Shown here: in pieces, positions 25,720-34,456 of the stretch
Position numbering within the stretch: position 1 is the first letter of the stretch
Layout of the letters: each line of letters begins with the position of its first letter
Assembly: GCF_027812955.1 (NCBI RefSeq)
Contig: NZ_JAPYZV010000006.1
Coordinates: 1-64,000 of the forward strand
Reading direction: 5' to 3'
Length of the DNA stretch: 64,000 bases
DNA from: Pedococcus sp. 5OH_020
Lineage (GTDB): Bacteria > Actinomycetota > Actinomycetes > Actinomycetales > Dermatophilaceae
Notes under the pieces: model-generated
The model's input: the letters and a program-made list of their open reading frames with translations, nothing else
The model's database searches: none
What the model was told of the DNA's origin: nothing
Position numbers and translations under genes: made by a program

Positions 25720-26595
25720 GTGCACGAGGGGAAGTTCATCCAGCAGGAGCTCGGCGGGATGCCGAGACGGCTCTTCCGCGCGAGCCCGAGCAAGCTGCTG
25801 GCGTGGGTCGACTGTCCGCGTCGCTACCGGATGCAGTATCTCGACCGGCCCGCGCCCGCAGCGCGGGTCCAGCGCGCCCACACCTCCGTCGGCGTTGCGG
25901 TGCACAACGCCCTGCGCGACTGGTGGGACCTGCCGGCCGGCCGGCGCACCGCCGCCGCGGGCGCCGAGCTGGTGCGCCGGTCCTGGATCGACGTGGGGTT
26001 CCGCGATCCCGAGCAGTCCGCGTGGTGGCTGGCCCTGGCGCAGGCGCAGGTGGCGGCATACCTGTCAGGGGTCGACCCCGTCCGGCAGCCCCTGGGCGTC
26101 GAGCGCACGGTGTCGCTCAAGACCGAGGCCCTGGCGCTGCACGGCAGGGTAGACCGTCTAGACGACCGGGGGGACCATCTCGCAGTGGTGGACTACAAGA
26201 CGAGCCGGCAGCCACCCACGGCAGACGATGCCCGCACCTCACTGCCGCTCGCGCTGTATGCCGCGGCTGCCTGGAAGATGTTCCGCCGACGGTGTGTCCG
26301 CGTCGAGCTGCATCACCTGCCCACCGGCACCGTGGCCGCCCACGACCACACCGGCGACTCCCTGCGACGCAAGATCGCCGAGGCGGAGTCGATCGCCAAG
26401 GAGGCCCGCGCGGCGGAGGCGGACTACGCCGAGCTCGGTGTCGACGCGCCCAGCTTTCCGGCCAGGGTCGGACCGCTGTGCCAGTGGTGCGACTTCCGGA
26501 CGCACTGCCCGGCCGGTCAGGCGTACGGAGAGGAGAAGTCGGGCTGGGCGGCTCTCGAGGGTCCCGCGGCGCTGGGCGTCACCAGGCCCAGCTGA
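25720..26595 (+). CDS. RecB-like PD-(D/E)XK nuclease with Fe-S cysteines
   Basis: 291 aa stand-alone nuclease of the RecB/Cas4 family. SPSKLLAWVDCPRRYRMQYL supplies the first cluster cysteine, HTSVGVAVHNAL a catalytic-site His, GRVDRLDDRGDHLAVVDYKTSRQP the PD-(D/E)XK core with Asp and Lys, and LCQWCDFRTHCP the last three cysteines of a 4Fe-4S staple. There is no helicase domain. The GTG has TAGCCT (25707-25712) seven bases upstream, where TAG is the MarC stop. It overlaps the convergent XRE gene by 17 bases. A similar nuclease domain ends AdnA in this window. Its role, perhaps DNA repair, is inferred. Confidence 0.87.
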   Translation: MHEGKFIQQELGGMPRRLFRASPSKLLAWVDCPRRYRMQYLDRPAPAARVQRAHTSVGVAVHNALRDWWDLPAGRRTAAAGAELVRRSWIDVGFRDPEQSAWWLALAQAQVAAYLSGVDPVRQPLGVERTVSLKTEALALHGRVDRLDDRGDHLAVVDYKTSRQPPTADDARTSLPLALYAAAAWKMFRRRCVRVELHHLPTGTVAAHDHTGDSLRRKIAEAESIAKEARAAEADYAELGVDAPSFPARVGPLCQWCDFRTHCPAGQAYGEEKSGWAALEGPAALGVTRPS

Positions 26596-27487
26596 TGCCG
26601 ACCGTACCGGGCCCCGCCCTGTGGAGGACCTGCTGGACGCTGGTCGCCGCGTCGAGGGTCATGGCGGAGCCGGCCCTGGTGCCCTCGACGACGCTGTAGC
26701 CCTGCACCGAGCGCGGCAGCCTGTCCGGGTGGAACCGCACCCACAGCATGATCTCGCTGACCCGGTGCCAGAGGTGGTGCTCGATGGAATGGCCGGCCGA
26801 CAGGTTCTTGGGCAGCCGCACCTCGTACTCCACGGCGGCCGTCTCCCCGCCACGAAGCGTCCGGTCCAGCATCAGCTCGCCGACGAACCCTCCGTCCCGT
26901 GGCAGGGACACGACCCGCCCCAGCCGGCCACCACTGATCGCCGAGACCTCGATCTGGTCGTCGCTCCGCCTCGGCGCGGTGAGCAGAACGGGCAGGCGGC
27001 GGGCCCCGTCCCGAGTGGCCCTGACCACGTTGCGCACCGTGCGGAGGCGTTCAGACCCTTGTGCGTCGACCTCCAGGGTGGCGTGGACGGTCACATCCAC
27101 GACCTCGAGGAACGGCGTGAAGCCGAGACTCTCCAGAGCCTCGCAAGCCCCCACCAGCTCCACGGGAAGCCGCGCGGCCTGGCGTGCGGCGCGCGGGGGA
27201 CCGGGCCGTCGGGGCGGACCCAGGGTCGCGCTGAGCTGCTCCGGCGCGAGCCCCAGGATGGCCTCGAGGTTCGCGAGCGCCTCCAGGGAGCTGGCGCGCT
27301 GGGGTGCCCTGCGGCCGGACTGCCAGTAGCTCAGCGTCGCGATGCTGAGGGGGGTGCCTCGCTCCTGAAGCCGTCGACGCAATGACTCCAGGCTGCGGCC
27401 GCTGCCTGAGATGGCGGCGCGCAGAGCGGTGGGGAACGCCACATCGGCGTCCCCTCCCGGACCCTGGCCCGAAACGGACGTGGACAT
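26579..27487 (-). CDS. XRE-type helix-turn-helix regulator
   Basis: 302 aa. The N-terminal HTH at about 18-85 has FPTALRAAISGSGRSLESLRRRLQERGTPLSIATLSYWQSGRR followed by the helix EALANLEAILGL. The remaining 200 residues are a beta-rich domain of unknown ligand with repeated VVRATRDG, VEYEVRLPKNLSAGHSIEHHLWHRV. The architecture is typical of large uncharacterised actinobacterial HTH proteins. It is divergent from the LacI gene across 255 bases that contain a direct repeat (27520-27536 and 27579-27595), a possible binding site. Confidence 0.83.
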   Translation of the reverse strand: MSTSVSGQGPGGDADVAFPTALRAAISGSGRSLESLRRRLQERGTPLSIATLSYWQSGRRAPQRASSLEALANLEAILGLAPEQLSATLGPPRRPGPPRAARQAARLPVELVGACEALESLGFTPFLEVVDVTVHATLEVDAQGSERLRTVRNVVRATRDGARRLPVLLTAPRRSDDQIEVSAISGGRLGRVVSLPRDGGFVGELMLDRTLRGGETAAVEYEVRLPKNLSAGHSIEHHLWHRVSEIMLWVRFHPDRLPRSVQGYSVVEGTRAGSAMTLDAATSVQQVLHRAGPGTVGISWAW

Positions 27488-27519
27488 GGCTACGGTCCCC
27501 CCTGTGCCGATGCGGCCCC

Positions 27520-27601
27520 GATTGGGCGGTCCGCAGCTCCCCTGGACGTCACTCTTTCGTCACCCTAGGCGTTGACAGGATTGGGCGTCCGCAAGTTAAG
27601 A
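27520..27601 (+). promoter_or_regulatory. Promoter region of lacI-type gene with a 17-bp direct repeat
   Basis: GATTGGGCGGTCCGCAG (27520-27536) recurs as GATTGGGCGTCCGCAAG (27579-27595). The second copy lies inside a likely promoter with TTGACA at 27572-27577 and TTAAGA at 27596-27601 (18-base spacer). Further downstream, CTTGCG/CGCAAG (27681-27686/27697-27702) forms a dyad. These are candidate sites for the XRE or LacI regulators. The rest of 27488-27742 shows nothing else. Confidence 0.45.
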
Positions 27602-27742
27602 AGCGGCCCACCGAGGCCGCCCGAGCTCACGCCCCAGCACCTCCTTCGCGACATCGCACCTACTCCGCGCCACGTGGACACTTGCGATTACGCTGGCGCA
27701 AGGCCGAGGACCCGTGGTCCGGAACTCTTGGAGGGTGACACC

Positions 27743-28759
27743 GTGGCGACGCCTGAGACCTCCCGTCCGGCGAACCTTCGCGACGTCGCCAAGGCCGCTG
27801 GCGTGTCGCTCACTCTCGCGAGCTTCGCACTTAACGGCCGCGAGGGCGTCGCCGAGAAGACCCGTAAGCGGATCCTCCAGGCGGCGGATCAGCTTGGCTA
27901 CCGGGCCAACCCGTATGCGAGGGCTCTGCGTCGGGGTCGGAGCGCCACATTCGGTCTTGTGGTGCGCAACTTGTCAAACCCGTACTTCCTCGACGTCATA
28001 GCGGGGGCGGAGGAGGTTGCCCACGAGGCGGGCGTCGCTCTGCTGGTCCTGGACTCCGACTACTCGCTGGAGCGGGAGTCGGCCCACGTGGAGCGGCTTG
28101 CCGACTATCGCGTTGAGGGCCTGGCCATCGCGCCGGTCGGCACCGGGGATGCCATCCGCTTATGGCGTGACCTCTCACCCGGCCGGCCTACCGTGGCACT
28201 CAACGCTGTCGCGGCAGGAATTGCCGGGATCTCACGTGTCGCCCCGGACAACCGGCGGGCCGTGGAGCTACCGGTGCGCCGGCTGGCGGAGCTCGGCCAC
28301 CAGGAGGTGAGCTTCGTGGCGGCACCCCAAGCCCTGATGGCAGACGGCGACCGTCTCAGGTACTTCCGGCGCGTCGCTCGCGAGGCGGGAGTTGCGGCAC
28401 GCGTGATACGGACGCCTTTGAGCGTGACAGGGGTCGAGCAGGCGATCGGCAGCGCCATCACGCGCGGTCCCGCTCCCACAGCCGTCATCTGCAACTCCGA
28501 CTACACGGCACTCGGGGTCTACCGTGCGGCGCGGACGCATCGCGTGGGCATTGGAGCTCGGTTGTCAGTCGTCGGTCATGACGACCTACCCACGTCCGCG
28601 TTCCTTGACCCTCCCCTGGCCACGCTCGCCCTTGATCGCCGAAGACTCGGCCGCGTACTCATGTCACGGCTACTCGATGACGGTCCTGCGGCGGACCACC
28701 GGGAGCCGGTGGAGTTCCTCGAGCGGAAGTCTTTGGTCCGGGCCCCGCGCCCCGGGTGA
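27743..28759 (+). CDS. LacI-family transcription regulator
   Basis: 338 aa. The N-terminal HTH has NLRDVAKAAGVSLTLASFALNG and the hinge-helix region KTRKRILQAADQLGYRANPYARALRRGRS. A periplasmic-binding-like effector domain begins FGLVVRNLSNPYFLDVIAGAEE and ends with the usual VVGHDDLPTSAFLDPPLATL block. The GTG at 27743 has GGAGG (27730-27734) 8 bases upstream, better than the long frame from 27572. It lies immediately before the promoter and operator of the ABC-transporter operon and very likely represses it, with the imported compound or a derivative as inducer. The ligand is unknown. Confidence 0.92.
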   Translation: MATPETSRPANLRDVAKAAGVSLTLASFALNGREGVAEKTRKRILQAADQLGYRANPYARALRRGRSATFGLVVRNLSNPYFLDVIAGAEEVAHEAGVALLVLDSDYSLERESAHVERLADYRVEGLAIAPVGTGDAIRLWRDLSPGRPTVALNAVAAGIAGISRVAPDNRRAVELPVRRLAELGHQEVSFVAAPQALMADGDRLRYFRRVAREAGVAARVIRTPLSVTGVEQAIGSAITRGPAPTAVICNSDYTALGVYRAARTHRVGIGARLSVVGHDDLPTSAFLDPPLATLALDRRRLGRVLMSRLLDDGPAADHREPVEFLERKSLVRAPRPG

Positions 28760-28763
28760 CCGC

Positions 28764-28792
28764 TTGACAGAGGGCCTGGAAGCTCTGATCAT
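28764..28792 (+). promoter_or_regulatory. Promoter of the ABC importer operon
   Basis: A perfect TTGACA (28764-28769), a 17-base spacer and GATCAT (28787-28792, 4/6 match) give an expected start near 28799. It begins 5 bases after the lacI stop, and the dyad at 28804-28817 sits just downstream of the start point. Confidence 0.7.
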
Positions 28793-28803
28793 GTCTCCCG
28801 CGC

Positions 28804-28817
28804 CTAAATCGTTTTAT
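28804..28817 (+). promoter_or_regulatory. Candidate LacI-family operator
   Basis: CTAAATCGTTTTAT is an imperfect dyad centred on CG, matching at 5 of 7 paired positions, and has the TAAA..CG..TTTA form common to LacI-family operators. It is AT-rich in a GC-rich window and lies at about +6 to +19 of the predicted transcript, a repressing position. Confidence 0.6.
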
Positions 28818-28854
28818 AGAGATGCGTCGTTCGACGCAGAAGCAGGGGGACCTC

Positions 28855-29982
28855 ATGGCACGTACTTTCCCGCGCACGGCCCTGGGCTTGTCGCTGGTCG
28901 CGCTCTCCCTCGCCGCCTGCGGCGCACCGCCCACGCACTCCGAGGCCGGTCGGTCGCCGGCTGCGTCGGCAACTTCGGCAGTCGCCGCAGGCGGCATGGA
29001 GGCACTGCTGAAGGCGGCCAAGAAGGAGGGTGCGCTCAACGTCATTGCACTGCCTCCGGACTGGGCCAACTACGGCGAGATGATCGAGCAGTTCTCGGCT
29101 GAGTACGGGATCAGGGTCAACTCCGCACAACCCGATGCTTCGAGCCAGGACGAGGTCAACGCGGCGCGCCAGCTCGCGGCCAGCGATCGGGCACCAGACG
29201 TGTTCGACCTCGGCGCAAGTGTCGCGCTCGCGAACACCGCGCTCTTTGCCCCGTATCGGGTGGCGAGCTGGGAAGACGTCGCCGACGACCACAAGGACCC
29301 GGATGCGAAGTGGTTGGACGACTACGGCGGCTTCATGACGATCGGCTACGACGCCAACCAGGTTGCGGCGCCCACGACGATCAAGGACCTCCGCAAGCCC
29401 GAGTACAAGGGCAAGGTCGCCCTCAACGGTGACCCCACCCAGGCGTCTGCAGCGTTGAACGGTGTGGTCGCCGCGGCCCTCGGCAACGGTGGCTCGGCCG
29501 ATGACGTTGCTCCAGGGGTGGAGTTCTTCGCTGACCTGAAGAAGCGCGGCAACTTCCTGCCCCTTGACCCGACGCCGGCGACCGTGGAAAGCGGACAGAC
29601 CGCTGTCGTACTGGACTGGGACTACCAGAACGCCGGTATGGCGAAGCAGTTCAAGGGTTCCAAGGTCGACTGGCGGATGGTGGTGCCCGCTGGCGCCGTG
29701 ATCGGTTCCTACTACATGCAAGCCATCAACAAGGACGCACCACATCCCGCAGCGGCTCGCCTGTGGGAGGAGTTCCTGTTCTCCGACAAGGGCCAGAACA
29801 TCTGGCTCAACGGCCTGGCCCGCCCCGTCCGGGCAGACGCCATGACCAAGAGCGGGACCATCGACGCCAAGGCGTACGCGTTGCTGCCAGCACTGTCGGG
29901 CACCCCCGTCCAGCTGACCACCGCGCAGTCCGACAAGGCGAAGGCGTACGTCGCCGAACACTGGGCGCAAGCGGTGAACTGA
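28855..29982 (+). CDS. ABC-transporter substrate-binding lipoprotein
   Basis: 375 aa extracellular solute-binding protein. The lipoprotein signal FPRTALGLSLVALSLAAC ends at Cys22. The mature domain resembles the PotD/iron/aminoethylphosphonate cluster, with KKEGALNVIALPPDWANYGEMIEQFSAEYG near the start, DVFDLGAS, FMTIGYDAN, VVLDWDYQNAGM and a C-terminal AARLWEEFLFSDKGQN. The ATG at 28855 has GGGGG 6-7 bases upstream. It is the first gene of a six-gene operon; the permease starts 1 base after its stop. The substrate cannot be read from sequence. The downstream phosphoesterase suggests an organophosphorus compound. Confidence 0.9.
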   Translation: MARTFPRTALGLSLVALSLAACGAPPTHSEAGRSPAASATSAVAAGGMEALLKAAKKEGALNVIALPPDWANYGEMIEQFSAEYGIRVNSAQPDASSQDEVNAARQLAASDRAPDVFDLGASVALANTALFAPYRVASWEDVADDHKDPDAKWLDDYGGFMTIGYDANQVAAPTTIKDLRKPEYKGKVALNGDPTQASAALNGVVAAALGNGGSADDVAPGVEFFADLKKRGNFLPLDPTPATVESGQTAVVLDWDYQNAGMAKQFKGSKVDWRMVVPAGAVIGSYYMQAINKDAPHPAAARLWEEFLFSDKGQNIWLNGLARPVRADAMTKSGTIDAKAYALLPALSGTPVQLTTAQSDKAKAYVAEHWAQAVN

Positions 29983-29983
29983 G

Positions 29984-30892
29984 GTGGCGGCTTCCAACCC
30001 GGTGAAGGGCGGCCGGGGCGGGCGCAGGGACCGGCGTGCTCGGCTGGGACCGGCGGGACACTACCTGGCACTCGCCCCCTTCCTGGTCTTCGTATCAGTG
30101 TTCCTGCTCTATCCGACGGTGGTCGTGGTGATGGGCGCGTTCCAGGACAACGGGGGGCATCCGACGTTGTCCAACCTTCGCGCAGTCACGGGCAGCGTCT
30201 ATGCCGACGCGTTCGTCCGCTCCATCGAGCTCTCGGCAGTGACCGCTCTCGTCGGGGCGGTTCTGGGCGCGCTGCTCAGCTGGGCGATCGCGGCGGCGAA
30301 GCCAGAGGGCCTGGTGCGGCGTCTGGTCTTGGCCGGGTGCGGCGTCCTGGCTCAGTTCGGTGGTGTCACGCTGGCATTCGCCTTCATCGCCACCGTCGGC
30401 GTGACCGGCCTGGCGACCAACCTCCTGCGCGAGCTCTTCGCCATCGAGCCACCCCGGGGCGGCGCCTGGCTTTTCGACATGCCGGGACTGATGGTCGTCT
30501 ACACCTACTTCCAGATCCCGCTCATGGTGCTGGTCTTCCTGCCCGCCGTCGAAGGACTCCGGCCTCAGTGGCACGAGGCGGTCCAGAGTCTGGGCGGGTC
30601 GACGTGGCGTTACTGGCGTCATGTCGGGGGACCCGTGCTGAGCCCTGCCTTTCTCGGAGCGACGCTGCTGCTTTTTGCCAACGCGTTCTCAGCCTACGGA
30701 ACGGCCGCAGCCCTGGTTTCGCAAGGCAGCCCGATCGTTCCTCTTCAGATCCGCGCCTTCATGACCAGCGAGGTGATCACCGGGCAGCAGAACCTCGGCA
30801 AGGCCTTGGGCCTCGGCATGATCGTCGTCGTCGCACTGTTCATGGGACTGTACGCGCTGTTGCAGCGCCGGACCGCCCGGTGGTTGCGATGA
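29984..30892 (+). CDS. ABC importer permease 1
   Basis: 302 aa inner-membrane permease of the PotB/ThiP-like type. After a basic N-terminus, a first helix (YLALAPFLVFVSVFLLYPTVVVVMG) is followed by five more. The coupling EAA-type loop is HEAVQSLGGSTWRYWRHVGGPVLSPAFLGA. GTG start directly after the binding-protein gene; its TGA overlaps the ATG of permease 2. It would form the heterodimeric channel with that protein, powered by the ATPase at 31719. Confidence 0.9.
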   Translation: MAASNPVKGGRGGRRDRRARLGPAGHYLALAPFLVFVSVFLLYPTVVVVMGAFQDNGGHPTLSNLRAVTGSVYADAFVRSIELSAVTALVGAVLGALLSWAIAAAKPEGLVRRLVLAGCGVLAQFGGVTLAFAFIATVGVTGLATNLLRELFAIEPPRGGAWLFDMPGLMVVYTYFQIPLMVLVFLPAVEGLRPQWHEAVQSLGGSTWRYWRHVGGPVLSPAFLGATLLLFANAFSAYGTAAALVSQGSPIVPLQIRAFMTSEVITGQQNLGKALGLGMIVVVALFMGLYALLQRRTARWLR

Positions 30893-31722
30893 GGCGGACG
30901 GCGGCACCTCGCCGTTGGACCGGGCACAGTGCTCTGCGTGCGCTCGTGCTGGCGGCGAGTGCCCTGTACTTCCTGTTGCCGCTCATGGCGATGCTGGAGT
31001 TCAGCACGCGCGGTACGACGGGCCGCAGTCTGGAGTCGTGGCGGGCGATCGGGTCCACGCCGGCCATGCTGGCCGGAATCCGGATCTCGCTCACACAGGC
31101 CGTCCTCACGACTGCTCTTGTCCTGGGCCTTCTCGTCCCCACCACGGCGTGGGTCCACCTGCGTGTTCCGCAGCTGCGGCGCGCGATGGAGCTGGTCTGT
31201 CTGCTGCCGCTGACCATCCCCGCCATCGTCGTGGTGGTCGGTATAGCGGACCTCTACGCCTGGGTGACCTACCTCCTCGGCGACTCACCGCTCACCCTGA
31301 CGTTCGCATACGGAGTCCTGGCACTTCCATACGCCTTCCGAGCCATCGACAACGGCCTCTCTGCGATGGACCTGCGAACCCTTGCGGAGGCCGCCCGAAG
31401 TCTCGGCGCCTCGTGGACCACCGTGCTCCTTCGCGTGATGGTCCCTAACCTTCGGGTCGCGCTCGTGTCGGCTGCGTCGCTCACGATGGCGCTTGTGCTG
31501 GGCGAGTTCACCCTGGCGTCGTTGCTGAACTTCGACAACCTTCAGGTCGAGATCAACGTCATCGGCAAGCGGGACGCCGGCCTGTCGGTGGCTGTCGCGC
31601 TGGCGTCCATGATCTTCGCCTTCGTCGTTCTGTTCGTCCTCGGTTTCATCGGGAGGCGACTGCCCTCCACCACCAGCGACGACGACGTGCCTGCCGCCGT
31701 CCGAGAGGAGATCACGTCGTGA
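30889..31722 (+). CDS. ABC importer permease 2
   Basis: 277 aa permease of the PotC type. Helices begin LRALVLAASALYFLLPLMAMLEF. The EAA loop is DLRTLAEAARSLGASWTTVLLRVMVPNLRVAL, followed by TMALVLGEFTLASLL. The start is the ATG at 30889, overlapping the stop of permease 1 (ATGA); the longer frame from 30337 is a shadow of permease 1. Its own stop overlaps the GTG of the ATPase gene. The last 20 residues are acidic and cytoplasmic. Confidence 0.9.
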   Translation: MRRTAAPRRWTGHSALRALVLAASALYFLLPLMAMLEFSTRGTTGRSLESWRAIGSTPAMLAGIRISLTQAVLTTALVLGLLVPTTAWVHLRVPQLRRAMELVCLLPLTIPAIVVVVGIADLYAWVTYLLGDSPLTLTFAYGVLALPYAFRAIDNGLSAMDLRTLAEAARSLGASWTTVLLRVMVPNLRVALVSAASLTMALVLGEFTLASLLNFDNLQVEINVIGKRDAGLSVAVALASMIFAFVVLFVLGFIGRRLPSTTSDDDVPAAVREEITS

Positions 31723-32789
31723 CGCATCTACAGATGAGTGGCCTCGGGAAGGCCTTCGGCGGCGTGCGCGCCCTGGACTCCTTCGACCTGGACATCGCAG
31801 CCGGGGAGTTCGTCAGTCTGCTGGGGCCCAGCGGCTGCGGCAAGACCACCGCCCTGCGTATCGTTGCGGGCTTCGAGAGCGCGGATCGGGGACGTGTCGT
31901 CATCGACGGTCAGGACGTCACCCGTCTGACCCCCGACCGGCGCGACATCGGAATGGTCTTCCAGGCCTACAGCCTGTTTCCCAACATGTCCGCTGCCGGG
32001 AACGTCGAGTTCGGGATGCGACTGCGCGGTGTCGCGCCCCGGCGCCGCCGGGACCGTGCCGGGGAGCTCCTCGACCTGGTCGGTCTTGCGGCTCACGGTG
32101 GCAAGTACCCTCATCAGCTCTCCGGAGGACAGCAGCAGCGCGTCGCCCTCGCTCGAGCCCTCGCGATCGAGCCCAAGATCCTGCTGCTCGACGAGCCGCT
32201 GTCGGCGCTGGACGCCAAGGTGCGGGTCAACCTCCGTGGAGAGATCCGGCGGATCCAGAAGGACCTGGGGATCACGACCCTGTTCGTGACTCACGACCAG
32301 GAGGAGGCGTTGGCGATCTCCGATCGCGTCGGGGTGATGTCCGAGGGCCGCATGGAGCAGCTCGACGTCCCTGCCACGGTGTACCGCGAACCGGCAACGC
32401 CGTTCGTCGCGCAGTTCGTCGGGGTGACCAACGCACTTCTGGGATCGATCGAGGGAAGCCACGTCGTGGTCGACGGGAGTCGAGTGCCCATCCAGGAGGC
32501 CCGAAGCTATCGGCAGGGCGCCAAGGTACGGCTCCTGGTGCGGCCGGAGGAGGTTCATCTGGCCGAGGCCGACGGCAACGAGATGTCGGCCCACTCCGCC
32601 AAGATTCTCGCGACGGTTCTCACCAACAGCTTTCTCGGGCCCGTGTCTCGCGTGACGGTCCGTCTCGATACCGGGGAAGGCCAGCTCGTGCTTGCCGACA
32701 TGCCCTCGCCTGAGGGAGGCGGCTTCGCGCCCGGTCAACAGGTGCTCGTTGAGCTGCGCCTGCGGCGTCCCATGCTGGTGGAGCGGTGA
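31719..32789 (+). CDS. ABC importer ATPase (PotA/FbpC type)
   Basis: 356 aa nucleotide-binding subunit. Walker A GPSGCGKTT lies near residue 38, the Q-loop is VFQAYSLFPNMSAAGNV, the signature is HQLSGGQQQRVALARALA, Walker B is ILLLDEPLSALDAKVR and the switch is VTHDQEEA. A C-terminal TOBE domain from about 240 onward has APVRLLVRPEEVHL-like wording, typical of the spermidine/iron/phosphonate group. The GTG overlaps the permease stop (GTGA) and its own stop overlaps the next gene's GTG. Confidence 0.95.
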   Translation: MTHLQMSGLGKAFGGVRALDSFDLDIAAGEFVSLLGPSGCGKTTALRIVAGFESADRGRVVIDGQDVTRLTPDRRDIGMVFQAYSLFPNMSAAGNVEFGMRLRGVAPRRRRDRAGELLDLVGLAAHGGKYPHQLSGGQQQRVALARALAIEPKILLLDEPLSALDAKVRVNLRGEIRRIQKDLGITTLFVTHDQEEALAISDRVGVMSEGRMEQLDVPATVYREPATPFVAQFVGVTNALLGSIEGSHVVVDGSRVPIQEARSYRQGAKVRLLVRPEEVHLAEADGNEMSAHSAKILATVLTNSFLGPVSRVTVRLDTGEGQLVLADMPSPEGGGFAPGQQVLVELRLRRPMLVER

Positions 32790-34456
32790 GCGCTCGGCGC
32801 CCGCGGACCACCCTGGAACGGACTCTGCGGGCTGGTGGCTCCATCTCGTCCGGAACCCACGCGGCGTACCGGTCAGTGAGCTTGGGTCCGGGAGAGAGGC
32901 ACCTTCGGCGCGACGACCTGGCGCCTCTTGGCCCGGAGGCCGTTGGAGGACTGTCCACCCGACGCCCCTTGGCCTGCCTCGCGCACGTGACAGACCTGCA
33001 GATCGCCGACGTGCAGTCGCCGGCTCGCTTCGAGTTCTTCAACGAGCTGATGGACGTGCCTGCCTTCAAGGCGCTGGCTCCCACGCAGCGGCCGCAGGAG
33101 GCGCTCACGGCGCACGCGGTCGACTCGATGGTCCGCACCCTCAACCGGCTCTCCGGCGGCCCCGTCACCGGCGCGCCGATCGATGCTGTGGTCACCACGG
33201 GTGACGCCATCGACAACGCCCAGTGGAACGAGACCGAGATGTTTCTCGCGCTGCTCGAGGGTGGTCGGGTTCGCCCGCGGTCCGGTGGTCCGATCTATCA
33301 AGGGGTACAGAGTCAGGTCTGGCCAGGGACGGCCTTCTGGCGCCCCGACGGGGGCCGCGACATGTGGCGTGAGCGATACGGCTTTCCGACACATCCTGGT
33401 CTTCTCGATCGCGCGCTCGAGGAGTTCGAGGCGGCTGGTCTGCGCTATCCCTGGCTGGCGTGCTACGGCAACCACGAGGCGCTGGCGCAGGGAATGGGTG
33501 GCATCACTGAGGCTCTCGGACGTCTGCTCGTCGGAGACCGCAAGCCCGTTGCCCTGCCTGCGCAGCTCCTGAGAGAACGATCGTTCGATCCGGTCGCTCA
33601 TTTCATCTCCTCCCCCGATCACTTCGCGACGGGACTCCACCGTCCGCTGACCGCGGACCCGGCCCGTCGTCCGATCACCCGGTGCGAGTTCATCGACGCT
33701 CATTTTCGCGACGGCGGCCAGCCGTCCGGACATGGTTTCACCGCTGCGAACCGGCGTGACGGAACCGCCTACTACAGCTATGACCTGCCCCACGTGCGTC
33801 TCATCTCCCTGGACACCAACTATGTCGCAGGTGGCGCCCAAGGATCGGTCAACGGCGAGCAGATGCGTTGGCTGGAGGAACAGCTGGTGGACGTGCACTC
33901 CCAGTACGACGCTGCCGACGGACGTGTCGTCCAGACCGGCAGCGATGACCGGCTTGTGGTCGTCTTCTCCCACCACGGCTCGGACACCCTGGGTTCCGGT
34001 CGGGCCACAGACCCCGAAGGCGGACACGGGACGGTGAGCCTGTTGCGGTTGCTCCACCGCTTCCAGAACGTCGTCCTGTGGCTGAACGGCCACACGCACA
34101 CCAACACGATCCGCCCCCAACGGCATCCGCACCGGACCAGTGCCGGATTCTGGGAGGTCACGACCTGTGCGATCGTGGACTGGCCATGCCAGGCGCGTCT
34201 GGTGGAGATCGTCGACAACGGCGACGAGACGCTCTCTGTTGTCTGCACCATGCTCGACCACGACTCATCCCCGGGATCAACTGCAGGATCGTCCGCCCAG
34301 CTGGCGGCTCTGCACCGCGAGCTGGCCGGGAACGTCCCTTGGGCAGGGTTCGACTCACCCAACCGTGGGGCTGTCAGCGACCGTAACGTGGAGCTGCGGC
34401 TGAGGTCGCCCTTCACGCTGAACGGACGGGCGTCTGGGCAGCGGGCACGACCTTGA
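32786..34456 (+). CDS. Calcineurin-like metallophosphoesterase (TIGR03767/PPA1498-like)
   Basis: 556 aa dinuclear-metal phosphoesterase with long inserts between motifs, resembling the actinobacterial PPA1498 family. Motifs in order are CLAHVTDLQIAD (DxQ in place of DxH), VVTTGDAIDN, CYGNHEAL, VVFSHHGSDTL and LWLNGHTHTN. Family members usually carry a Tat signal, but here the N-terminus (SARRPRTTLERTLRAGG) has no hydrophobic stretch, so the enzyme looks cytoplasmic. That fits hydrolysis of an imported phosphorylated compound. GTG start in the ATPase stop (GTGA), stop overlapping the TTG of the MgtC-like gene. The reaction is inferred only. Confidence 0.87.
   Translation: MSARRPRTTLERTLRAGGSISSGTHAAYRSVSLGPGERHLRRDDLAPLGPEAVGGLSTRRPLACLAHVTDLQIADVQSPARFEFFNELMDVPAFKALAPTQRPQEALTAHAVDSMVRTLNRLSGGPVTGAPIDAVVTTGDAIDNAQWNETEMFLALLEGGRVRPRSGGPIYQGVQSQVWPGTAFWRPDGGRDMWRERYGFPTHPGLLDRALEEFEAAGLRYPWLACYGNHEALAQGMGGITEALGRLLVGDRKPVALPAQLLRERSFDPVAHFISSPDHFATGLHRPLTADPARRPITRCEFIDAHFRDGGQPSGHGFTAANRRDGTAYYSYDLPHVRLISLDTNYVAGGAQGSVNGEQMRWLEEQLVDVHSQYDAADGRVVQTGSDDRLVVVFSHHGSDTLGSGRATDPEGGHGTVSLLRLLHRFQNVVLWLNGHTHTNTIRPQRHPHRTSAGFWEVTTCAIVDWPCQARLVEIVDNGDETLSVVCTMLDHDSSPGSTAGSSAQLAALHRELAGNVPWAGFDSPNRGAVSDRNVELRLRSPFTLNGRASGQRARP

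Noticed and set aside
25720-26595. Cas4 identity for the stand-alone nuclease
   Set aside because: It shares the RecB-type core and cysteines, but there is no CRISPR context and similar stand-alone nucleases are common in Actinobacteria.
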